From an uncultured Paracoccaceae bacterium (GTDB taxonomy: Bacteria > Pseudomonadota > Alphaproteobacteria > Rhodobacterales > Rhodobacteraceae), in assembly GCA_947500825.1 (NCBI GenBank), contig CANMTR010000008.1, positions 1 to 64,000 on the forward strand: a DNA stretch of 64,000 nt, given 5' to 3'. The position numbers and the translations under genes were made by a program. Numbering within the stretch: position 1 is the stretch's first letter; each line of letters opens with the position of its first letter. Of this stretch, positions 57,557 through 64,000 are shown in pieces. Under the pieces are notes generated by a model, which did not search any database, was not told the DNA's origin, and saw only the letters and a list, made by a program, of their open reading frames with translations.

Positions 57557-59637
57557 ACGCTCTCTTCGGCCGCCTGTCGTGGTCCGAGCTGAAACTGTTC
57601 GAGACCTTCACCCACGGCTGGAGCATCGACACCCTCGTCGCCGCGGGCGCCGCGTGGGCGGTGGTTCTTGGCGCTGTCGCCGTCGCCGGCTGGCTGACCT
57701 GGGCGGGGCTCTGGGGGCGGTTCTGGCGCGACTGGCTGACCTCCGTCGATCACAAGAAGATCGGCATCATGTATATCGTGCTGGGCTTCGTGATGATGGC
57801 GCGGGGCGTGGCCGAGGGCCTGGTCATGCGCTCGCACCAGGCCACGGCGCTCGGTGGGGGCGTGCTGTCGGAGGAGCATTGGGCGGAGCTGTTCTCCACC
57901 CACGGCACGATCATGATCTTCTTCGTGGCGATGCCGTTCATCACCGGGTTCATGAACTACCTCATCCCGCTGCAGATCGGGGCGCGGGACATGGCGTTCC
58001 CGATGCTCAACCAGATCAGCCTGGGGCTGACGGCCACGGGGGCGGCACTGACCATGATCTCCCTCGTGGTGGGGGTGTTCGAGACCGGGGGCTGGACGGC
58101 CTATCCTCCGTTCACCGGCGCGGCCTTCGACCCCGGGCCGGGGCCCGATTACTGGGTCTGGGCGATCGTGCTGTCGGGCTTCGGCTCGATGTTCTCGGGC
58201 ATCAACTTCGCGGTGACGATCTACAAGATGCGGGCGCCGGGCATGACCTACATGCGGATGCCCGTCTTCACCTGGACGGCCCTGTGCACCTCGATCCTTC
58301 TGACCTTCGCGCTGCCGCCGCTGACCGTGGCGGGGCTGATGCAGGCGCTCGACCGCTACCTGGAGTTCAACTTCTTCACGAACGACCAGGGCGGCAACAT
58401 GATGAACTACGCCAACCTGTTCTGGATGTTCGGGCACCCCGAGGTCTATATCCTCGTGTTGCCGGCCTACGGCATCTTCTCGGAGCTGACATCGACCTTC
58501 GCGGCCAAGAAGCTCTATGGCTACGAGTCGCTGGTGCTGGCGACCATGTCCATCGCGGTGATCAGCTTCGCCGTGTGGCTCCACCACTTCTTCACCATGG
58601 GCAACTCGGCCACCGTCAACGTGGCCTTCGGGATCGCGACCATGGTGATCGCGGTGCCCACGGGGGTGAAGGTCTATGTCTGGATGGCGACGCTCTGGGG
58701 CGGGCGCATCCGCTTCACCACGCCGATGTACTACATGACCGGGTTCTTCATCCTGTTCGTCGTCGGCGGGCTGTCGGGGATCATCCTGGCGAACCCGGCG
58801 ATCAACTGGCAGGTCCACAACACCCAGTTCATCGTGGCGCACTTCCACAACGTGCTGCTGCCCGGCCTGATCTTCGGCATCTTCGCGGGCATCCACATCT
58901 GGTTTCCCAAGGCGTTCGGTTTCCGCCTCGACGAGCGGGCGGGCAAGATCACGGCGCTCTTGTGGATCGTGGGCTTCTGCCTGACGTTCCTGCCGCTCTA
59001 CGTGGTGGGGCTGATGGGCTATCCGCGCCGGTCCTCGGCCTTCGATGACCCGGCCTTCCTGCCCTACATGATCGTGTGCCTGATCGGGGCCTGCATGCTG
59101 GCCGCGGCCTTCACGGGGCTGTTCGTCACGCTGTGGATCTCGATCCGCAAGCGCGACGAGCTGGCGGTGCCCATGGGCGACCCGTGGGACGGGCGGACGC
59201 TGGAATGGGCGACGCCCGCGCCGCCGCCCCACTGGAACTTCGCGGTGATCCCGCACATCTCGGAGCGTGACGCCTTCGCCCGCGAGAAGGCGGAAGGGCG
59301 GCCCTACGTCCTGCCCGAGCGCTACGTGGACATCCACCTGCCGCCCAACACGCCCGCCGGCATGATCGTCTTCGTGACGACCACGGCCTTCGGCTTCGCG
59401 GCGACGTGGTGGATCTGGTGGCTGGCGATCCTGGCGATCCTGGTCCTCGTGGGCTGGATGATCGTCCATTCCTTCCTCGATCACCCCGAGGTGGTGATCC
59501 CGGCGGTGGAGGTGCGACGCGCCACCAATGTCTGGATCGAGGCGATCGAGCTCGCCGGCGAGGGCGTGACGCGGGACGACGAGGTATCGCCCAAGAACCG
59601 GGGCTATGCCTCGACCGACATGCTGGTGGCATCATGA
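57553..59637 (+). CDS. cyoB: Cytochrome bo3-type quinol oxidase subunit I
   Basis: A 694-residue haem-copper oxidase subunit I. Haem/Cu ligands are present: FSTHG (H117), GHPEVYI, LHHFFTMG and VHNTQFIVAHFHN. In the quinol site, Arg84 and His109 match E. coli R71 and H98, but the equivalents of D75 and Q101 are Glu88 and Glu112. It should oxidise ubiquinol, reduce oxygen and pump protons. ATGA overlaps with cyoA and cyoC. Confidence 0.94.
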   Translation: MNALFGRLSWSELKLFETFTHGWSIDTLVAAGAAWAVVLGAVAVAGWLTWAGLWGRFWRDWLTSVDHKKIGIMYIVLGFVMMARGVAEGLVMRSHQATALGGGVLSEEHWAELFSTHGTIMIFFVAMPFITGFMNYLIPLQIGARDMAFPMLNQISLGLTATGAALTMISLVVGVFETGGWTAYPPFTGAAFDPGPGPDYWVWAIVLSGFGSMFSGINFAVTIYKMRAPGMTYMRMPVFTWTALCTSILLTFALPPLTVAGLMQALDRYLEFNFFTNDQGGNMMNYANLFWMFGHPEVYILVLPAYGIFSELTSTFAAKKLYGYESLVLATMSIAVISFAVWLHHFFTMGNSATVNVAFGIATMVIAVPTGVKVYVWMATLWGGRIRFTTPMYYMTGFFILFVVGGLSGIILANPAINWQVHNTQFIVAHFHNVLLPGLIFGIFAGIHIWFPKAFGFRLDERAGKITALLWIVGFCLTFLPLYVVGLMGYPRRSSAFDDPAFLPYMIVCLIGACMLAAAFTGLFVTLWISIRKRDELAVPMGDPWDGRTLEWATPAPPPHWNFAVIPHISERDAFAREKAEGRPYVLPERYVDIHLPPNTPAGMIVFVTTTAFGFAATWWIWWLAILAILVLVGWMIVHSFLDHPEVVIPAVEVRRATNVWIEAIELAGEGVTRDDEVSPKNRGYASTDMLVAS

Positions 59638-60251
59638 GCGAGCAGAACGTCCACCCGGGGATGAACCTGGGCTACGACGGCGGCGAGGAGGAAGCCGAGG
59701 TCAAGATCTTCGGCTTCTGGGCGTTCGTGATGAGCGACCTCGTCACCTTCGGCCTCGTCTTCGCGATCTTCGGAACGATGGCGGGCTCCACCGCCGGCGG
59801 GCCGGGGCCGGAGGAGGTGACCGACCTCACCAGCGTCGCGATCCAGACGGTGCTCCTGCTGGGATCGTCCTTCGGGTTCAGCTGGGCGAGCCTGTCGATG
59901 AAGTACCACCCCAAGAGCCGCTGGCGCACGCTGGGCTGGCTGGCGGTGGCCGCCACCTCGGCGCTCGGTTTCCTGGTTCTCGAGGTGGTGGACTTCCACC
60001 ACTGGACGACCATCGGCGCCGTGCCGCAGCGCTCGGGCTATCTCAGCGCGCTTTGGGCCCTGGTGGGGCTGCACGGCCTGCACGTGGCCGGCGGCCTGAT
60101 CTGGATGGCCGCGATGACGGGGCAGATCCTCGTCTTCGGGCTGACCGACGACATCAAGAGCCGGGTGACGCGGATGGGCCTCTACTGGCACTTTCTCGAC
60201 GTGGTCTGGGTCGGCATCTTCTCCATGGTGTTCCTCGCGGGGGTCGCATGA
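59634..60251 (+). CDS. cyoC: Cytochrome bo3-type quinol oxidase subunit III
   Basis: A 205-residue five-helix subunit III: KIFGFWAFVMSDLVTFGLVFAIF, TVLLLGSSFGFSW, FHHWTTIGAVPQRSGYLSALWALVGLHGLHV and YWHFLDVVWVGIFS. Overlaps cyoB and cyoD by ATGA. Confidence 0.93.
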   Translation: MSEQNVHPGMNLGYDGGEEEAEVKIFGFWAFVMSDLVTFGLVFAIFGTMAGSTAGGPGPEEVTDLTSVAIQTVLLLGSSFGFSWASLSMKYHPKSRWRTLGWLAVAATSALGFLVLEVVDFHHWTTIGAVPQRSGYLSALWALVGLHGLHVAGGLIWMAAMTGQILVFGLTDDIKSRVTRMGLYWHFLDVVWVGIFSMVFLAGVA

Positions 60252-60586
60252 GTCTCAAGCAGAAACTTCTCCTCGATTCGAAAAACGCCGAGGAGGCCGC
60301 GGAGCGGCGGTTCTACACGATCGGCCTGGTGCTCTCCATCGTGCTGACGGTCGCGTCCTTCGCCAGCGTGATGACCGGCCTTCTGCCCCATGGCTGGGCG
60401 CTTCCGGCGCTGGCGCTGCTGGCGCTGGCGCAGATCGTGGTGCATCTGCGGATCTTCCTCCATATCGACCTGACGCGGCAGAAGCGCGAGGATCTGCAGC
60501 TTCTGCTGTTCACGATCCTGCTCCTGGGGATGATGGCGTTCGGGACCCTGTGGATCATGGCAGATCTCGAGGCGCGGATGATGTGA
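60248..60586 (+). CDS. cyoD: Cytochrome bo3-type quinol oxidase subunit IV
   Basis: A 112-residue three-helix subunit: [44 protein letters not shown] and [20 protein letters not shown], matching CyoD. Last gene of the operon; no cyoE (haem O synthase) follows. Confidence 0.92.
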   Translation: MSLKQKLLLDSKNAEEAAERRFYTIGLVLSIVLTVASFASVMTGLLPHGWALPALALLALAQIVVHLRIFLHIDLTRQKREDLQLLLFTILLLGMMAFGTLWIMADLEARMM

Positions 60587-60656
60587 CCTCCGCCCGGGGG
60601 GATTGCACTGGCAGGGGGCGTCCCTAGATCAGGAGCGAACAACGGAGCGCGGGCCC

Positions 60657-61562
60657 ATGAACTACGTCAAGACCGGCATCCTGATGGCGGCGATGACCGC
60701 CCTCTTCGGGGGCTTGGGCTACCTGATCGCGGGCACGAACGGCCTGATGATCGCCTTCGTGCTGGCGGCGGGGATGAACGTGTTCTCGTGGTGGTCCTCG
60801 GACAAGATGGTCCTGCGGATGCACAACGCCCGGGCCGTGGGTCGCGACGACCGTTCCGGCCTCGTGCAGATGGTCGAGGACCTGGCGCGGAACGCGGGCC
60901 TGCCGATGCCGGCGGTCTATATCATCGACACGCCGCAGCCCAACGCCTTCGCCACCGGGCGCAACCCCGACAATGCCGCCGTGGCGGTGACCACCGGCCT
61001 GATGCGCAGCATCGGGCGCGACGAGCTGGCGGGCGTGGTGGCCCACGAGCTGGCCCATATCCGCAACCGCGACACGCTGATCATGACGATCACCGCGACC
61101 TTCGCGGGCGCGATATCGCTTCTGGCGAACTTCGCCATGTTCTTTGGCGGCAGCCGGGAGCGGATGGGTCTGGTGGGCACGCTGGCGATGATGATCCTGG
61201 CGCCCCTGGCCGCGAGCCTCGTGCAGATGGCGATCAGCCGGACGCGGGAATACGCCGCCGACCGGGCGGGCGCCGAAATCTGCGGCAACCCCCTGTGGCT
61301 GTCGCGGGCGCTGGAGCAGATGCAGTCGGGCGCGTCGCGGATCGACAACCCCACCGCCGAGCGCAACCCCGCCACCGCGCACATGTTCATCCTCAACCCG
61401 CTCCACGCCCACAAGCACGACAACCTGTTCTCCACCCACCCTGCGACGGCGAACCGGGTCGCGGCGCTCGAGGCGATGGCGCGGGAGGGGCGGCCGGCCG
61501 CGCCCGCGCCCGGCCGGGGACCGGCCCGGGCGGGGAACGCGAAGAGCGGCCCCTGGGGCTGA
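60657..61562 (+). CDS. htpX: Membrane zinc protease HtpX
   Basis: A 301-residue M48 protease: two N-terminal helices, the metal motif HELAH (130-134) in [15 protein letters not shown], two further helices, and the third ligand in [17 protein letters not shown]. HtpX degrades misfolded membrane proteins. GGAG precedes the ATG. It follows the cyo operon by 70 bases, which may link it to oxidase quality control, and its stop abuts the convergent aminotransferase stop with no gap. Confidence 0.93.
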   Translation: MNYVKTGILMAAMTALFGGLGYLIAGTNGLMIAFVLAAGMNVFSWWSSDKMVLRMHNARAVGRDDRSGLVQMVEDLARNAGLPMPAVYIIDTPQPNAFATGRNPDNAAVAVTTGLMRSIGRDELAGVVAHELAHIRNRDTLIMTITATFAGAISLLANFAMFFGGSRERMGLVGTLAMMILAPLAASLVQMAISRTREYAADRAGAEICGNPLWLSRALEQMQSGASRIDNPTAERNPATAHMFILNPLHAHKHDNLFSTHPATANRVAALEAMAREGRPAAPAPGRGPARAGNAKSGPWG

Positions 61563-62888
61563 TCAGGCTGCGAGGCCCGCGTCGATGGCGCGGGCGAGCT
61601 TGTCCGTCAGCTCGCCGATCTGGTCGTCGGTGATGATGTAGGGAGGGGCAAGGAGGATGTGATCGCCCGCGCGCCCGTCCACGGTGCCGCCCGCCGGGTA
61701 GCAGATGAGCCCCTCGTCCATCGCCGCCTGCTTGACGCGGGCATGGACCTTGCGGGCCGGGTCGAAGGGCAGGGCGGTGCCTCGGTCGGCCACGAGCTCG
61801 ACCCCGCGGAAGAGCCCGCGGCCACGGATATCGCCCACGTTGGGGTGGCCGCCCAGGGCGTCGCGGAGGGCGGCGTCGAGCGTCTCGCCCTGCGCACGGA
61901 CGCAGGCCAGGAGATCACGCTCCAGGATCGCGTCGAGCACGGCGGCCCCGGCGGCCGCGGCGAGGGGATGACCGTGATAGGTGTGCCCATGCTGGAAGGC
62001 GCCCGACCCCTCGGCGATGGCGTCATGGATGCGCGCGGAGCACAGCATCGCGCCGATGGGCATGTATCCCGCGCCCAGCCCCTTGGCGATCGTGACGATG
62101 TCGGGGACGACGACGTCCTGCTCGCAGGCGAAAAGGGTGCCGGTGCGCCCCATGCCGCACATCACCTCGTCGAGGATCAGGAGGACCCCGTGGCGGTCGC
62201 AGATCTCGCGGATGCGGGTGAAGTAGCCCGGCACGGCGGGCACCGCGCCCAGGGTGGCGCCCACCACCGGTTCGGCCACGAAGGCCATGACCGTTTCCGG
62301 CCCGAGGCGCAGGATCTCGGCCTCCAGCTCGTCGGCGACACGGCGGCCGTAGTCCTCGGCGCTCTCGTCGGGCAGGCGGTCGCGGTATTCATGGCAGGGG
62401 GCGATATGGGAGGTGTCGGCCAAAAGGGGCCTGTACGTCGCGCGCCGCCCCGGATTGCCGCCCGTGGCGAGCGCGCCCAGGGTGTTGCCGTGGTAGCTTT
62501 GCCGCCGGGCGATCAGGCGATGGCGGGTGGGCTGGCCCGTCTCGACGAAGAACTGGCGGGCGAGCTTGATCGCGGCCTCCACCGCCTCCGAGCCCCCGGA
62601 CAGGAGATAGGCGCGATCTATCCCCTCGGGCGCGTGGGCGGCGAGGCGGTCGGCCAGCGCCTCGGCCGGGGGGCTGGTGAAGAAGCCCGTATGGGCGAAG
62701 GCGAGCCGGTCGAGCTGGTCGTGGATCGCGGCGCGCACGCCCGCGTCGGAATGGCCCAGGCACGAGACGGCCGCGCCGCCCGACCCGTCGAGATAGGCGC
62801 GCCCCTCGGTGTCGAAGAGGTAGCAGCCCTCGCCGCGCAGGGCCGTGGGCCGATCGGCCGCCGAGCGGGCGAAGACATGGCCGGCCAT
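61563..62888 (-). CDS. Class III aminotransferase
   Basis: A 441-residue PLP-dependent omega/class III aminotransferase: YLDGSGGAAVSCLGHSD, YLLSGGSEAVEAAIKLARQ, YHGNTLGALATGG, ILDEVMCGMGRTGTLFA and the PLP Lys in TIAKGLGAGYMPIGA (K269). The amino donor and acceptor are unknown. Its start shares a base with the UspA stop (TGATG). It may process the solute taken in by the downstream-linked TRAP system. Confidence 0.9.
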   Translation of the reverse strand: MAGHVFARSAADRPTALRGEGCYLFDTEGRAYLDGSGGAAVSCLGHSDAGVRAAIHDQLDRLAFAHTGFFTSPPAEALADRLAAHAPEGIDRAYLLSGGSEAVEAAIKLARQFFVETGQPTRHRLIARRQSYHGNTLGALATGGNPGRRATYRPLLADTSHIAPCHEYRDRLPDESAEDYGRRVADELEAEILRLGPETVMAFVAEPVVGATLGAVPAVPGYFTRIREICDRHGVLLILDEVMCGMGRTGTLFACEQDVVVPDIVTIAKGLGAGYMPIGAMLCSARIHDAIAEGSGAFQHGHTYHGHPLAAAAGAAVLDAILERDLLACVRAQGETLDAALRDALGGHPNVGDIRGRGLFRGVELVADRGTALPFDPARKVHARVKQAAMDEGLICYPAGGTVDGRAGDHILLAPPYIITDDQIGELTDKLARAIDAGLAA

Positions 62889-63313
62889 CAGGCCCCGCGG
62901 ACGACGAAGACCGATTGGCGCGCGTGGCGCACGACGCGGGCGGCGTTGGGGCCCAGGAGATAGTCGGCCATGGCGTTGCGCGGCGCGCCCATGACGATCG
63001 TGCCCACGCCGAGACGGTCGGCCGCGGAGAGGATCTCGTGGTAGATGCGGCCGTGGACGACGTGGGGATGGACCTCCTGGTCGTCGGGGACGCGCTCGCG
63101 CACCCACTCGGAGAGGCGCTCGCCCACGTCGTGAAGCGCGCGATCGATGAAGCCCTCGTCGAAATAGGTGCCGACCATGGACATGCCGAAATTGGGGATC
63201 ACGGTGACCACGTGAAGCACGCCCCCCCGGGCCATGGAGAGCGCGCGGGGCAGGGCATGCTCCCAGGTGGAGGGGGCGGTGAGGTCGACGGGCAGGAGGA
63301 TCTTGTGGGTCAT
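62888..63313 (-). CDS. Universal stress protein UspA-family, TRAP-linked
   Basis: A 141-residue single-domain Usp protein: KILLPVDLTAPSTWEHALPRAL and GVGTIVMGAPRNAMADYLLGPNAARVVRHA. The usual G-x2-G-x9-G-S/T ATP motif is degenerate (GAPRN, LLGPN), so nucleotide binding is uncertain. It lies one base after the TRAP permease gene and before the aminotransferase, as TeaD-type Usp proteins do with TRAP transporters. Confidence 0.87.
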   Translation of the reverse strand: MTHKILLPVDLTAPSTWEHALPRALSMARGGVLHVVTVIPNFGMSMVGTYFDEGFIDRALHDVGERLSEWVRERVPDDQEVHPHVVHGRIYHEILSAADRLGVGTIVMGAPRNAMADYLLGPNAARVVRHARQSVFVVRGA

Positions 63314-63314
63314 G

Positions 63315-64000
63315 TCAGAAGGCCGGTTTTGTCTGGCGCCGGCGCTGCAGGACGATCACCAGACCGAGAAGCAGGAGCGCGGGGATGTAGAAGATCTGCG
63401 CGGGCAGGCGGCTGTCGTTGGGGGCCAGCACCTCGCTGATGCGGACGGGATCGTCCGAGTAGAAGTCGAAGCCCGACAGGTCCTCCTGGATGGGGGTGCC
63501 GAACATCGGCTCCTCCAGCGCGCCGGGAACGTCCGAATCCGGGCGCAGCATCAGGCCGGTCTCGTCCACGCGGGCCTGGGCGTCGCCCTCGGGCACGGTG
63601 AGCGAGAGGGTGGTGCCGGTCGTGTTGCCGCTGGCGAAGTCCGGCCCCATGATCCGCAGGCGCAGGCGGCTGTCCACCGGCGCCTCGGCCAGGACCTCGG
63701 CGAAGGCGGCCGGATCGCGCTCCACGAAGCGGGGCTGGACCTGGTTGAGCCAGAAGTTCGGCACGAAGAAGGTGAAGGCCACCAAGAGGAGTGCGGCCGA
63801 TTCGTAGACCTTCGACCGCGCCAGGAAGTAGCCCTGGGTGGCGGCGGCGAACAGCAGCATCGCGAAGGTCGCGATGATGAAGACGATCACCGCATGGGCG
63901 ATACCCATGAAGGTGGTCAGGTCGACACCGTAGAGGATGAGGGTGGGGTTGTAGATGAACAGGAACGGCAGCGCGACCGTCCTGAGCGAGTAGAAGAAGG
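63315..64000 (-). CDS. Fused TRAP transporter permease, C-terminal part (DUF3394), runs off window
   Basis: The reading frame is open from the stop at 63315 to the window end, about 228 codons. The right edge reads FFYSLRTVALPFLFIYNPTL, typical of the end of a DctQM-fused TRAP permease, followed by two helices, then a soluble domain (DUF3394-like, SRLRLRIMGPDFASGNTTGTTLSL) and a last helix with QRRRQTKPAF. Its partner binding protein lies outside the window. It is followed by uspA and an aminotransferase on the same strand. Confidence 0.85.
   Translation of the reverse strand, partial: FFYSLRTVALPFLFIYNPTLILYGVDLTTFMGIAHAVIVFIIATFAMLLFAAATQGYFLARSKVYESAALLLVAFTFFVPNFWLNQVQPRFVERDPAAFAEVLAEAPVDSRLRLRIMGPDFASGNTTGTTLSLTVPEGDAQARVDETGLMLRPDSDVPGALEEPMFGTPIQEDLSGFDFYSDDPVRISEVLAPNDSRLPAQIFYIPALLLLGLVIVLQRRRQTKPAF

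Overview
The window is high-GC DNA whose gene content points to an alphaproteobacterium of the Rhodobacterales (Roseobacter/Paracoccus/Rhodobacter group). Indicators are a PQQ-linked C1-oxidation region, a CtrA-type box (TTAA-N7-TTAA), TRAP transporters and a Rep_3-type replication module. That module (replication initiator, ParA, ParB, iteron-like repeats and parS-like palindromes at about 8.9-13.2 kb) suggests the DNA is an extrachromosomal replicon (plasmid or chromid), or that one is integrated. No tRNA, rRNA, insertion sequence, integrase or CRISPR array was recognised. Taxonomy and replicon type are inferences from gene content.

1-8.8 kb is a C1/alcohol-oxidation region. It holds the first codons of a glutathione-dependent formaldehyde dehydrogenase (at the left edge), periplasmic partners of PQQ dehydrogenases (a SoxYZ-like carrier and a metallo-beta-lactamase-fold protein), small secreted proteins of unknown role, an overlapping operon of LuxR-type response regulator, FIST sensor protein and hybrid histidine kinase, and Gfa (formaldehyde-glutathione adduct). 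8.8-13.4 kb is the replication/partition module. 13.4-20 kb carries RadC, a CtrA-box-preceded multi-PAS hybrid kinase, a membrane protein, a PiT phosphate transporter and a Nudix hydrolase. 20.2-23.4 kb is a TRAP transporter (Q, M, P). 23.5-28.3 kb has an HlyD-like protein, a PilZ-domain beta-glucan synthase and an AGE-family sugar isomerase, followed by an MFS transporter.

29.6-40.4 kb is an iron-uptake island: fused FhuB-type permease, two FhuD-like binding proteins, FhuC ATPase, TonB-dependent receptor and a DUF2218-SIP ferric-siderophore reductase on the minus strand, then a secreted protein, ExbB, two ExbD paralogues and TonB on the plus strand. One ExbD lacks the transmembrane Asp. 40.5-45.8 kb carries an HWE-family kinase, a 22-residue membrane microprotein and four envelope/stress-type proteins. 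45.9-52.6 kb has a TrpD2/YbiB-like protein and a five-gene dipeptide-type ABC transporter.

52.6-56.2 kb is pqqABCDE (minus strand) with a divergent small Cys protein whose N-terminus resembles that of the metallo-beta-lactamase protein at 1-2 kb. 56.5-60.6 kb is a cyoABCD-type terminal oxidase, followed by HtpX. An aminotransferase, a UspA protein and the C-terminus of a fused TRAP permease close the window. The PQQ synthesis genes, the relay proteins, formaldehyde detoxification and the oxidase together fit periplasmic alcohol oxidation feeding the respiratory chain. The quinoprotein dehydrogenase itself is not in the window and probably lies elsewhere.
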